Assembly (NCBI GenBank): GCA_012934845.2 | Contig: WNNJ02003773.1 | Location: forward strand, 62,001-126,000 | DNA length: 64,000 nt | Direction of reading: 5' to 3' | Source: Pomphorhynchus laevis | Taxonomy: Eukaryota > Acanthocephala > Palaeacanthocephala > Echinorhynchida > Pomphorhynchidae | Shown here: positions 54,201 through 64,000 of the stretch, in pieces | How the letters are laid out: every line of letters starts with the position of its first letter | Numbering within the stretch: position 1 is the first letter of the stretch | The notes under the pieces: generated by a model | Seen by the model: only the letters and a program-made list of their open reading frames with translations | Database searches by the model: none | Told to the model about the DNA's origin: nothing | Position numbers and translations under genes: made by a program

Positions 54201-57200
54201 TCCTTATCGACAGATGGCAGTGTAGTATCTTCATTTGTAACAATGAAATGACAGTTCTCTTTTTGTATGTAACTTGCAGCCTTGGCAATCTTTGGGTAAC
54301 TGATGTGAGAATCAAACCCAGCAACAACACAGTTAACCTAAGAGTAAAATCAAAATATTTTAGCAAAATATTTGCTTAGACAACCAATGGGTCAAGTGTG
54401 AAATCGAGTTCTCCGTCGATGGGGAATGGATCGGGCTAAAAATCGGATCTATAATGACTTGTTTAAGAAAGATTTAAATAAATAACAATATTTGATATTA
54501 ACCAAATGTATAAATTTGTGGAATAAATTGGAAAGTAAATCAAATTTAACGTAAACACATGTGTTATTTAAATTACCTTAATTGCTTAACAACGTAGAAT
54601 GTAAGTTTAAAGTTTTTAAATGTATGTTTAAGTCAACATTTAGGCTTATACGTATCTTTAGGCCTAAATGTTTAAATTTGCTTAATTTGTTTAAATTAAT
54701 AAAATTTAAAAATTAATTTAGACATTAATTTAACTATAATTGCAGCAGATCGAATAATAAAAGGAAAGAAATCTCATGTGCATTTTAAATATTCAGGAAC
54801 GATCAGGTATAATTGAAAGTCAACAAATATTTTGCTAGTAAAAATGAAAACATTAAATAAAGTTTATTGTAAGTGTTCTACATTGATATTGCTGAAATCA
54901 AAATTTACTTTCGTAGAGACCACAGCAAACAAAAACACAACAATGAAACAAAAACATTTAAAATCTAAACCGAAGAAATAAAATAAAAAGAGGGGGACCA
55001 AAACATTCATAACAATAAATTGCAAACATTTTATTATTTATATTATAAATGTGGAGCAAAAGAAAAACGTAAAATTATCAAGTGTTTAGTAAAATGTGTT
55101 ATAATCAAAGGCTTTCGTTTATATTAATTTTAAGGTTAAATCAGCTTTATTACCAACCATTAAGTTATCCTTTAGTGTGTTAATATAAAACGCTTCTAAG
55201 ATCTTACGTTTAAGCATACTGGATTCTTTTGACAAGATGGTAGTTCCATCGAAATCAATTATGTGATTATTATTAATGCTGTGATCAACTAAGGCACTGC
55301 TTGTTCTACGTTTGAGTGTGTATTTATGCTGGTTTACTCTTTTATTTATACCTTGCTCAGTTTGTATATTTTATCTCAGTCTTTACAACGGATGGATTTT
55401 ATAAATAACGGATGAATATACACAACGATTATCCAATATATCATTGATATATGGAATCCCAAAATATTTCCGTTCTTTTTAAAGATCAAAACTATGAATT
55501 TTATAAGTTCTTGTTTTAAATAAAGCCTATTTAAATGCCCACACTGGAAATTGGTTTTCTCTTAAAGACTCGATTATTAAGCATTCAAGTTTCTTTCATC
55601 TCGACAAAATCAAAGCAAATCAAATTGTTTGGCAAAAACAATGAGCTAGCAGCAGCTACTTTTTAAGCGTTAGGAATATTTGAGCACCAGGAAACAACAT
55701 TAAGTTTTAATCAAACCTTTTGAAAAATTGATGTTTTTAAAATATTGTTTAGTATAAAAATTGTAATACTTTCAAAACGGAAAAAAGCATGTCGGAGCTT
55801 CAAAGCTCAATATTTTGCAACGATTTTCAAGCAAACAAAGAAGAAGCGAATGTTCCTGGTCATCAATTATCTTCCAAAGGTAGGACGGACTCACAAGTAA
55901 GTGATGCTTTTTGTTTTCTGGACTCGGATAAGGGGATATTACCCACTATTCCAAAGCTAGCACACTTGTGCATAATACAGGCGTCAAAACCTATAGGAAA
56001 ACATTATATGTTTTCCGAATGTTTCTTCGTGATTTTATTAGTCTTAACGACAAAAGAGTTATATTTAACTCTGTTAAGGTTTATCCCAACTCAGTGAAGA
56101 TTTCTTTTACTAACGCCTCAATATTGGATGAGTAAAAGGCTTATTTCGAAGATCATTATCTTGATCACGGGTCGATCACTATCAAGCCGCTCCAATGTAG
56201 CCTTAAGATTTCGAACTTTCCACTGTACTTAGACGAGGATGACTCGAACAAGCTCAAGAGTCGCTTCAAATTGCACTCAGTTAGGCAGGCACTGGGGAAG
56301 GGGGCGAGCCCCTCCAAGTTGAATTTGCGAATGCTGACTTAGATAGTGGACTACTATTATCCCGTTTCTCAGGCAACCCCTTTATAGGTTTTAACTTAAA
56401 ATTTACAATAATTGAGGAAGACAGATGGACGTTCCCCCACTGTCAAAGATGTCACTGCTGGGGACATTGGGGTTCTACATGCAGTAAGGCCCAAACATGT
56501 GGGGTATGTGGAGCGACTGAGTGTACCCACATGGTCTGCAATGAAAAATGTCTGGTACCCCCTTCGTGCATAAAGTGCTGTGGGGATCATCTTGCATGGT
56601 TGCGCAAGTGCGCCTCGTTTAAGAAATATCGTCAACGATTTATGATACCCCCGTCTCACTCCTATGTAGAAGCTGCTGCTCCAGTCGGAATGTCAAACAA
56701 TGACGTCTTTATACTTTTGGCGAATCAAAAACGCACAATCATCACTGAGCTAAAGGACTTTTTTATCACTCTGATCACTCCTACTGTCACTCAGGTTCCA
56801 GTAGACCTAAAGTCAACCCCTCCCCCGAACTAAGAAGAGGGGGTTCTGCCAGAATGGTTCCCCCACTTAAGGTGGGAAAGATTCTAAAAGACTTAGGTGC
56901 CTCTCAGGAAAATGAAGATCTTGCCGAGGGGGGTCTGGCCTGTGATAGGCCTAGTGGTAAGGGGGCAACCCTCTTGCACCTAGTTCTGTCTAGGTTGGCA
57001 TCCCCATTCCAACTAATTTAACACAATAGTGAGTAAACACGAGCCTCTTTCACTGAATATTCTTCAGTGGAATTCTGGAGGTGCTTATGCCCTTAGACTT
57101 TTATCTGGTAGAGACGCAGATGTTATAGTCCTTCAGAAGACGCGATCTATCCGTCTCTTCCAGGACATTACTCGACACATCCCAAAGCACATTTATTCCC

Positions 57201-60200
57201 ACTATACTCCGTACATAACCCCACCTCACTCATCTTCATCTCAAGGACTCTTGACCTTAGCTAGATGCTCCCTAAGGTCTTCCCTCCTGTTGAATTACTC
57301 TAGTCCAGCCCTGTCTTGTTTAGTAGTTTCACTCGTTAAGAACGGTAAACGTCTCAGTTTAGCAAATGTCTACATTCGTCCAGGGGAGATTCACAAGAAC
57401 CGTGAACTCCTGGATGGGATTATTAACGGCGGCTATGACATGATACTAGGAGATTTCAACGACAGAACTGGTCGTTGGATTAACGCATCGATACGCAGAG
57501 CTAGGAACGGTTACTTTATTCATAAACCACCGTCCCCCTCCTTTCATTGCACATCAACGAATTCAATCCTCGATATTTTACTGCTTCACTCGAGGTGGTT
57601 GCTTAAACCCCTCTGTACGGACCAGCGCCTCCCCCGGATAGGAAATAGAGTCTAACCGAATTCAATACCTACCTCTTTTCGCAAACTACCGGGATTCTTT
57701 CGACTACCTATAAAGGTCGCATTTTCAATCTCACTCCTACAAAACTCAAGATCCTAGCCAAATTACTACACCTCCCTAATCTCTCTGCTTCCGCCAGACA
57801 AACTCTCTCGACTGAATACTGGAGCACTAGGTATAGGTTCCAGCTGAGTAAGGATAAGGCGAGTATTGTCTATCTTAAGCCAGCTCAGTTTTCGTTTTGG
57901 AAGGTAATCAATAAGGAGAAGTTTGTATGTTGGAAGGATAGAGCATTGGGTTGGATTAGTAATATAGGTCTTGATGAAGTTTTGGAGGAGTCACTATTCC
58001 TACATAATTATGGTGCCACTCAATCACCTCAGCCAATCCCGCCTTGGGAAGACTTCAGGAGTAGATACTTATCTGTCACAGATATTCTCAGCATTTGGGT
58101 TTGATAGGAGGAATAGGGCTTTGGGGTGGATCGGTAGTATAGGCCTTGATAACGTTTTAGAGGAGTCACTAGTTCATCACCAGTCCATCACACTATGGAG
58201 CCACTCAGTCACCTCAACCAATCCTGCCCTGGGGTGACTACAGGAGTAGGGATTTATCGGTGAATGACATTCTCGACTCCAAAGGGTCCACATCCGGGCA
58301 CCCCCAAATCCGTCGCTCCACTTTCCTCTCTAGTGTCAGCTTCTGACTGCCGATCCGAGAAGTGAGGTGGCCGTCACAATGCTATAAGCCTCCCATTCCG
58401 ATGTAGCAGGCATCAATATTAGTAAACGTGTTTTTATCCCTAAGGTTAAATCCTGCTCTTGTCCTAAAGACCTGTGTTCCATCTCGATACAAAATGCCCT
58501 CGTGTCGATTTACGAGAAAGCGCTTGCGCATCAAATCCGCGACCATTTCAGTAGGCGTAATTTGATCCCTTCCGGTTTTCATGGGTTCGTCAAAGGTCGC
58601 TCGGTCCATTCAGCAGTAAATGAGGTGGAGCAGTTTTGTCGAGAAAATAGCCATCGCCTGGTAGTGGCTGTTTTCCTGGACTTCTCTGCTGCCTTTGACC
58701 GCACCTTCGTCCCCTTCGTGATCTCTCCTCTCAGGTCCTTCGGGTTGCCTGCGAGAATTGTGAACAGGGTGGAGATACTGCTGTACACCAAGCGTTTTTA
58801 TTATGAAGACGACCCTGATGCGCGTCAGTTCTACCCTATTACGGGCGTGACTCAAGGCTCCCCTCTTTCTCCTATTTTATATCTTGCTGCTTCCATCATT
58901 CTATTCAAAATACTTAAACGCGAACAACGTCTAGTGGTGTACGCTGATAACACCACAGCCCTGTTCTCCGGACACAGGTGCAAAGACGTAGTTTCTGACA
59001 TCAGCCGCTTCTTTTTAAGATTAAAAGACCAGTTACCCGTATCCAACCTTGTTTTAAACTTGCTAAATCGTAGGTGGTCGTCTTTCATGGCACCCCTGCT
59101 ACGAAACAAAAACTTAAGAGATTAGCACTCTCTGCGCTCTCCTTCATTTTTGCCTCTGAACCACTCTCCACCTTCAGAAGTCGAGTAAAATAACTGGGGT
59201 TCACCGTTTCGGTGAGCTATTCGGCGAAAGCTGACATGGATAGACACAAACGTATAATGAAGAGAGCTAGGTGGGCTCTAAAACAGGCTCAGCATCTGTC
59301 GTTGAAAGGGAAAGCCCATATGCACCTTTGCAGCACTTTGGCTATCTCAGGATTAGTCTTCTTTTCTAGAGGACGCGCCGATTGGATTCTCCGGGGGGGG
59401 GTGAAAGACCCTGGGTGGTTCAGTCGGAAAGCGGCGTGTTGGATTGGTTGGGGGCTCAGATCCCAATGGATTTGGGGCCGTGAAAGTTTGGAAGACGGAA
59501 AGTGATTGATTGGTCTGCAGACTACATTTGACTGTTTGTTGTCTTTGATTTATGACATTTTCTAAGTAACTTGATGTTATGTACTTTGTTTTTCTATTAA
59601 GAAAATCTTATTATTAATATAAAATATTGTTTGGAAGCCTGCTAATGAGTACATTTAAAAAGTAAATGAATTATTTCGCTTCTGCATCATTTTCCATTGT
59701 AGTTCACGGTCAAAACTATGATCTCATATAGAGTTCGCTCAAAAAAGGGCTAGATAATTATCCATTGTCAATACATTCGTTTGTTCATATAATTCTCTAC
59801 GTGATAATTATTAATCTCTATGTTATAATTCTCTATTATATGGTTTCGGTTTCATTATCTAAATGCAATATAAAATCCTAGAGTTATGATTACGACTTTT
59901 TGTCCTCATCCATAGCATGGTTTGCCTCATACCTATCCGATCGCTCATTTCGCGTCTGTTCTAATTCATCATCCTCCCCTCCCATCCCTATCTTTTGCGG
60001 AGTCCCACAAGGTTCAGTCCTAGGACCCCTGCTTTTTCTCGTCTACTAGGCGATCTCTTTCCGTTTATCAAACCTTACTTCTTTAACGTCATGCAATACT
60101 CCGATGACATCCACATCTAGGTTCATGCACCTGCTCATCGCATACACTATATCGACATTTCTGCCTCCAACTGTATTTCTTCTATCTACAAACGTATCCC

Positions 60201-62208
60201 CAATCTCCATCTCGTTCTATATCCCGACAAGTCTAAAATAATGTGGATCCTCCCACGTAAGCCAAACATATCTCCTCCCACTGTATTTTTTGCCTCATCG
60301 ATCATCCACATAGTACACAATTGCACTATATTAGGTTTCCATTTTGATGATTACCTTTTCCTTAAACCCTTCGTTCGTGACAAGGTCCGCTCGTCTAATT
60401 TAAGTCTCCGTGACATTCGCAGTATCCGCCCCATTATCGACTTCCATTCTTGTATGTCTCTTCTTTCATCGCTTCTCTTCCCTAAACTCAATTACTGCCT
60501 TAGCCTTTTCGCCAATTCTCCAAAATACATCATCCTACCTCTACAACGAATAATCAACTCCGCCGTTCGAGTGCTCTTTCGTCTCCGTCGCTTCGACAGC
60601 ACATTCACATATCTTGCCCAACTATCCTGGCCCACCATCCACATCCGCATCAAACTCCGCCTTCTTCTCGTAATTTTTCGTCTCATCGCTGTCGGATCCC
60701 CATCGTTCATTAACGTTCCTTTCTTAGACGACACTCGCCCCACCTCGCTATCGCTGCGTTCCCGTCATACCCTTTTGCTCCACGTTCCCAATTACTTCAA
60801 CAAATACGGTCTCCGATCCGTCCTTGTCGCCACCTCACTAGCCTGGAATCAACTCTCACTCGACGTCCGCCGCGCTTCCTCCTTTATCACATTCAAACAC
60901 CTCCTCCGTTCACACCTTCTCGACACATGATTTACATTTTTGTTTTGTTGTGGTAATGTAAGCGTGTGCTGGCACGTATTTGCCACGTTAAAATAAATCT
61001 TTTTCAGAGTATACTAATGCTTTAAATAAATTGTTATCTTTGAAATAAAGATTGTACGATTTAAACTTAGATACTCACGCCTAGTCCGATAAACTTAAAA
61101 TTCGCTTCTTTCAATTCTTCAGCTATACCGTGAGATCCTACCAAGTAAATTAATCCTTTAAAATCGATCGACTTTAAGTACTCAGCAACTAGCCAAGAAG
61201 TTGATATTATCTGTTCCTGGAAACAAACACGTTTTCAAAATGCATAAGTACACATTGTTACCTTTTTAGCGTTGTAACCAAGTTTTTGAAGTTTAGACAC
61301 ATAAGCCGAACGTGATTTCGTACTGTTGTTAGTAAAGAAATATACTTTCTTGTTCTGATAAATATTTACAAAACAATACAAGAAATTATTGGACGATATT
61401 CACCTTCGACGTTAGGTAATTCAGTGCATTCACAGCATCATCTATTCCTTTCCCATCAATCCATAGCACGCCTGTTGAAATTTCAATTTGTCAATCATTG
61501 CCAACAACAATGAAATTGAATTAAAAGTAAAATTCGCATACATTCTAATCATAAAATGATCAATTGCAAGCTGTATAAGTTGAAATTAATTGATAATAAA
61601 ATTAGAAAGAATTATTTAAATATTAAAATTAATAAATTAAATTAATAGAACCTTATAACACTGAGCTAGATACCCTAAATTTTACAAATTAATAAAGTTT
61701 GCAAATAATAAACAAGAAAATGTATAAAAAGAACATTTAAACAAAGATACTATATGTTCATATTTCGGTCAATTTACTGGATAATTTTTAAAGCAATTAT
61801 AACTCCAAGGATGAATACAATGGAAATAACCACATGACATATATTTATACTCATCTCAGGTGATTTTTAACTATTAAATAATAAAATAAATTAAAAAATC
61901 AATTATTTATATTGTAAAATAAATAAAAACTGATATTTGCTTTTAGACAAATAATTTAGTTCCTAGTTAAAGTAAAAATAGAGAATCAAATCATTAAATT
62001 AATTTTATTTGATAAAATAAAATAAAACTAATTTATGTTTTAAGAAACATAAATTAGTTTTTACTTAAAATCAACTTAAAACACAAATCATTTGAATAAA
62101 AATAATATATAAGGAAAAATGTGACAAACCATCGCAATCGAAGATGAAACAATTATTTTTTTCTAAAAGTTCGTTACAAACGTTTTGATCAACAGCTACG
62201 GGAATCAT
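48230..62208 (-). CDS. HAD phosphatase, phosphoglycolate/glycerol-3-phosphate phosphatase (PGP) family
   Basis: Eight exons on the minus strand: 62130-62208, 61404-61471, 61262-61354, 61079-61216, 54385-54435, 54187-54337, 48461-48602, 48230-48410. All introns are GT-AG and phases join to 300 residues starting [11 protein letters not shown] motifs: FIFDCDGVLW (nucleophile Asp24, acid/base Asp26), [10 protein letters not shown] (motif II, 55-64), GKP lysine 215 (motif III) and IGDRLDTDI (motif IV, Asp240 and Asp245). The C2 cap region includes [18 protein letters not shown]. Length equals the family norm. PGP hydrolyses 2-phosphoglycolate and glycerol-3-phosphate in the cytosol. Introns 4 (6.6 kb) and 6 (5.6 kb) are transposon-rich; most of the others are about 45-90 nt. 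An AATAAA lies at 48115-48120. Substrate is inferred from family. Confidence 0.92.
48603..48965. other. Start of phosphatase intron 6 repeat region
   Basis: AT-rich with TTATTAAACAAGTTT-like short repeats; no gene. Confidence 0.4.
48970..49467. mobile_element. Three-arm foldback element, ~490 bp
   Basis: Terminal inverted arms of ~170 bp (about 48972-49145 and 49300-49465) start AGCCCGACGCGAAAGAATGA and end with the complement; both ends abut TA. A third, direct-orientation copy of most of the arm (about 49188-49310) sits in the middle, so the right half (49188-49465) is itself a hairpin. TA flanks fit a Tc1/mariner-type MITE. It is much more GC-rich than its surroundings and lies in phosphatase intron 6. 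Confidence 0.85.
49698..50114 (-). CDS. Hypothetical 138-residue protein in an intron
   Basis: Frame from an ATG at 50112-50114 to a stop at 49698. It opens hydrophobically ([20 protein letters not shown] could be a membrane or signal segment), then becomes charged, with [20 protein letters not shown] and ending PPDILRVS. An AATAAA follows about 100 nt downstream on the same strand. The frame also stays open upstream to 50168. No family is recognised. It lies within the large intron 6 of the same-strand phosphatase, so it could be a nested gene, a host exon variant or an old element ORF. Confidence 0.35.
   Translation of the reverse strand: MPFFMHFNACINPNPTCISLCTALQTLFLLAIGCRFMVRLTSRRMYFYYFFQHFDLKSDMSFSLRIADKNLRDSIRNSVKRDEFRIQPLRLHVELTKLGGCNMYRRISVTLSIPGACDWKEDREYFAYQLPPDILRVS
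50169..51234. repeat. Broken copies of the Helitron-like repeat
   Basis: The end AAATCAGCTAACTAAGTCTACG at about 50549 and the inner GAATTGACAAATAAATAA and GACGATGTATCAGAATAAGG blocks (50750-50910, 51080-51130) show at least two nested, decayed copies without the stem-forming head. Confidence 0.5.
51235..51499. other. Repeat fragment and AT-rich DNA
   Basis: A third 5' end of the Helitron-like family (AAATCAGCTAACTGAGTC, about 51239) is cut after ~70 bp; the rest is nondescript. Confidence 0.4.
51500..52002 (+). mobile_element. Candidate non-autonomous Helitron, ~503 bp
   Basis: Starts A|TCAAATCAGCTAACTGAGTC and ends GACATGCTAA|T, fitting Helitron rules (5' TC, 3' CTRR, insertion between A and T). 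Near the 3' end CTGCTAT pairs with ATAGCAG, and GGCCCC pairs with GGGGCC, in interleaved order. The middle is AT-rich and expanded relative to the 318-bp copy at 62505. Confidence 0.55.
52045..53965 (-). mobile_element. Penelope-like element with terminal direct repeats, decayed
   Basis: The minus strand reads, in order, [16 protein letters not shown] (about 53640-53700), VKGIPMG with [19 protein letters not shown] (about 53380-53480), [20 protein letters not shown] (catalytic YIDD, about 53260-53345), [26 protein letters not shown], and a C-terminal [18 protein letters not shown]. The C-terminal part recurs at 52045-52430, 52985-53230 and 53710-53965 in the same orientation, recalling the pseudo-LTR arrangement of PLEs. 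Stops break the frame. It lies in phosphatase intron 6, sense to that gene. Confidence 0.7.
54436..55120. other. AT-rich start of phosphatase intron 4
   Basis: Reading along the minus strand this is the 3' end of intron 4. Nothing recognised except the branch/acceptor region just above 54436. Confidence 0.4.
55125..55490 (-). pseudogene. PLE GIY-YIG endonuclease-side fragment
   Basis: The minus strand reads [34 protein letters not shown] and [19 protein letters not shown], the layout of the C-terminal GIY-YIG endonuclease domain in PLEs (R..H.......A.VDH....H.F.F......E....KR...E...I). The preceding CVYIG-like start is damaged. A related stretch follows the RT fragment at 22.9-23.0 kb. Confidence 0.65.
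55789..56832 (+). pseudogene. LINE ORF1 (gag-like, CCHC zinc knuckles), frameshifted
   Basis: Starts with ATG at 55789 ([13 protein letters not shown]) and is broken once or more before about 56400. From about 56430 another frame reads [31 protein letters not shown] and [15 protein letters not shown], i.e. consecutive CCHC-type knuckles, and ends EL.KSTPPPN at the stop near 56832. Such ORF1 proteins bind LINE RNA. This type is usual in I/Jockey/R1-related elements. Confidence 0.7.
57029..57655 (+). pseudogene. LINE APE-type endonuclease domain
   Basis: Open for 208 codons. Landmarks: [10 protein letters not shown] (N-terminal Asn), ADVIVLQKT (where active copies have a Glu, here Lys), [25 protein letters not shown] (catalytic GDFN) and [11 protein letters not shown]. 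The region upstream holds an ATAGTGA overlap-like start. It would nick target DNA. The E-to-K change at the QET position suggests this copy is inactive. Confidence 0.75.
58502..59125 (+). pseudogene. LINE reverse transcriptase domain
   Basis: Open for 207 codons. [31 protein letters not shown] (motif A), [16 protein letters not shown] (motif B) and [11 protein letters not shown] (motif C with YADN where YADD is required; the sister copy at 38.9-39.1 kb keeps YADD). The thumb follows, and the C-terminal part continues in another frame to about 59500. The Asp-to-Asn change should abolish polymerisation. Confidence 0.8.
59880..61000 (+). mobile_element. CR1/L2-like LINE, 5'-truncated, C-rich
   Basis: The plus strand reads [35 protein letters not shown] (motif B), QYSDDIHI (YSDD catalytic box) after shifts, and then an open 229-codon frame (60241-60930) ending in [31 protein letters not shown] and a stop, the standard CR1/L2 C-terminus. 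The C-rich third positions (about half G+C) stand out against the AT-rich background. It ends in a short 3'UTR with AAATAAATC. It lies in phosphatase intron 4, antisense to the host gene. Confidence 0.8.
61490..62129. other. Phosphatase intron 1
   Basis: AT-rich, about 0.66 kb, no inserted coding element. Its start (62040-62128) is the segment duplicated beside the kinase at about 18130-18217. Confidence 0.5.
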
Positions 62209-62504
62209 ATAACTTTAGTATTTTGTTGATCTAAAATTTTTTCAGATATTACATATTTCAATTTTCAAATAATTTAATCCTAAATTATCGAATTTGATGC
62301 CAATCTCTTAAAATTTCATAGTTGAAAAGTATTGAAAACAATAAATTATGATATTTCATAATTTTCATCGATTAATTGTGATAAAAATGTAAATAAACAA
62401 GAATAGGATTGGATAAACGTATCGTGATATCAGTGAATATAAATATAAAAATATAAACGATTGGATCATAAAATTCAAAATCAACGAGCTTAGTAATCAA
62501 TCAA

Positions 62505-62822
62505 TTAAATCAGCTAACTGAGTCTACGTATTTAATATAATTATAAAATAAACAAAACATAATAATGATAAATCAAAATTTAATAATTAAATAATAAAAT
62601 TAATAATTGCTTTTAGATTTTCTATAATTTAAATTTTCTATAATTTAAATCAAGTTAAAAAAATGAAATTTAAAATAAAGGTCATTTTTATGAATTGACT
62701 AATAAATAACAGACGTTGTATCAGAATAAGAATTAGAGGTCATCAGGAGGAACTGCTATGCTATCAGGTTTCGGCCCCTAACTCCTCTACCCAACATAGC
62801 AGCGGGGCCAAATACATGCTAA
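62505..62822 (+). mobile_element. Candidate non-autonomous Helitron, 318-bp copy
   Basis: Start TTAAATCAGCTAACTGAGTC (other copies have TC), end ACATGCTAA followed by T. The 3' part has CTGCTATG and CATAGCAG with GGCCCC and GGGGCC interleaved between and after them, a potential H-type pseudoknot just inside the CTAA end. It lies about 300 bp upstream of the phosphatase start codon, so it may sit in its promoter. Confidence 0.55.
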
Positions 62823-63605
62823 TGAATATTGGAAATGTATCATTAAAAATGTTTTAAAAAACTATTAACCATTTACCAATCTAGGAAAGTAATGAAAACT
62901 ACATGCTAAACGCTTATAATCTAAAACAATTTAGATTTGTATATTTTGAATGACCACGGTAATCGAAGAGCAACCAATGTTTAAACCTTTTAACAATATT
63001 CAAACGATCTGCAATTATAGCTATTCAAAATTAAGGACTTGAAACAAAGTCCCCTCCCTTTGCTGATTTTGTTTTCGAAAACTTGTTGTTTTATGAAATT
63101 AATGAGTCAAAAAGCAAATAATTTATTCAATTATCGAAAAGCTTATCGGTTTTAAACCTTTTACTTGCTATAGATAATTTTATAAAATTGTATAACTAAA
63201 ATTTACAAATAACAATAGTAATTATTCGAAAGTTCTATAACTTTTCTTTTTCTATTTAAGAATAGAAAAAGAAATGTAGCATTTGAAAAAAATTCAAAAT
63301 TCGACCAAGCTAACATTTTTAATGTAATCATGAATTGAAAATTCACAGGAAACTCTGTTCAATTATGATAAACATTTAAAAATATGAAAGCATTGATTAG
63401 ACAGAACAGTGCTCAGTTATGACATTATCAGTCTTTTTCATTATTTTTTTGGTATCAGATTTAGTTAAAAAAAAGTTAAACACTTTTTAAATTCCGTGGC
63501 CACGATCAAATAGGCTACGACTAAATTGGACACTATTATATTGATAAGTTAAAATAATTATAAATAATAAAAAAATTCACATTAATAATTTACATTAAAA
63601 ATAAT
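62823..63605. other. AT-rich upstream region of the phosphatase
   Basis: No gene. A short hairpin CTTTTTCTATTTAAGAATAG-type stem occurs at about 63244-63274. Confidence 0.4.
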
Positions 63606-63608
63606 TAA

Positions 63609-63990
63609 AACACAGCGTAAAATCTGAATTTAGTAAAACCAAGGCCACCGAGATCTACTGGGAGTGAAATCTGTCGCCAAGCTTCATCGCTCAAAACGAG
63701 ATTAGGTGTCTTCGACAGAAGATCCTTCAGCTCATTGTCGTAAGATGCTAAATGGGGCTACGAAAACACGAAAAAGTGCTGAGTAAGTATTGTAATCTGG
63801 GCAAAGTTACTGATCGAGTCAGTAATATTGCCTCGTGTTCCCCAGCCCACCTATTCGACTACCAGCAAGCTTTAACTGCACTGTAAAGGAAGTTTTAAAT
63901 CCGACAAAACAAGAATCAAGTAAAATTTTTTGGTTATCAAATAAATAAATAAATAAAGACTTTATTAAATACACCAAAATATAGCATGCA
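63609..63990 (-). pseudogene. Retroelement RT C-terminal fragment
   Basis: The minus strand reads LVLSDEAWRQISLPVDLGGLGFTKF (key residues AW, LPV, GGLG) after ASYDNELKDLLSKTP, and upstream VGWGTRGNI. The AW-QA-LP-GGLG layout is common near the C-terminus of a group of LINE-type RT proteins distinct from family A and CR1/L2 here. It is broken by at least one stop; the rest of the element would lie beyond the window. Confidence 0.5.
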
Positions 63991-64000
63991 ACAATAAAAA

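Larger units (their letters stand above)
55785..59635 (+). mobile_element. EN+RT LINE (family A), longest copy
   Basis: A nearly full set of LINE parts on the plus strand: an ORF1 with zinc knuckles, an APE-type endonuclease, RT, and a 3' end TTAAGAAAATCTTATTATTA. It shares long stretches with 38856-39810. GC content is well above the surroundings. The EN-RT junction at 57660-58500 contains a duplicated [22 protein letters not shown] block (57930-58000 and about 58110-58170), so an internal duplication is present. Antisense to the phosphatase, in its intron 4. Confidence 0.85.

Noticed and set aside
58382-59109. Minus-strand ORFs of 70-85 codons in the 58-59 kb region
   Set aside because: Complement of the GC-rich LINE RT; no independent support.

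Overview
The window is AT-rich eukaryotic DNA from an invertebrate animal. Three spliced genes can be read by eye. Two are conserved: a testis-specific serine kinase (TSSK) homologue on the plus strand and a phosphoglycolate/glycerol-3-phosphate phosphatase (PGP family) on the minus strand. The third is an unrecognised 188-residue gene. Intron size is bimodal: most small introns are about 45-100 nt, and each gene also has introns of 2-7 kb filled with transposons and repeats. Tiny GT-AG introns, PLE, MULE, Ty3 and several LINE clades suggest a nematode-like or other compact-intron invertebrate. The species cannot be named from the sequence.

Layout: 0.1-2.1 kb, a fresh 5'-truncated LINE with a 16-bp target-site duplication and one long open frame. 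3.4-4.7 kb, a hAT-type (GTF2IRD2/ZBED-like) transposase relic. 4.8-7.2 kb, a ~385-bp repeat family with an internal 249-bp tandem amplification. 9.6 kb and 14.6-16.9 kb, LINE pieces around a decayed Ty3/gypsy fossil (10.9-14.4 kb). 17-18.3 kb, Helitron-like repeats and a relic of a PGP first exon. 18.38-24.94 kb, the kinase in six exons, with a MULE, a Penelope piece and twin small ORFs in its introns; an inverted copy of its fifth exon and flanking intron lies just downstream (25.2-25.8 kb). 26.5-34 kb, decayed copies of one EN+RT LINE family. 35.4-45.6 kb, the 188-residue gene in three exons; intron 1 holds a 448-bp palindrome, a MITE and a LINE piece, and intron 2 holds a 22-copy 150-bp satellite. 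46.4 kb, a cysteine-rich terminal exon. 48.2-62.2 kb, the phosphatase in eight exons on the minus strand; its two large introns contain a foldback element, a Helitron-like repeat, Penelope-like pieces, the longest copy of the EN+RT LINE and a C-rich CR1/L2-like LINE. 63.6 kb to the end, another RT C-terminal fragment.

The two conserved enzymes look intact: all kinase and all HAD-phosphatase motifs are present and every splice phase joins cleanly. The rest is mostly a repeat landscape. The observations most worth following are the inverted duplication of kinase exon 5, which could produce hairpin RNA against a testis-type kinase, the phosphatase exon-1 relic about 55 bp upstream of the kinase start, the intronic 150-bp satellite, the large palindromes, and a candidate non-autonomous Helitron family with interleaved stems.
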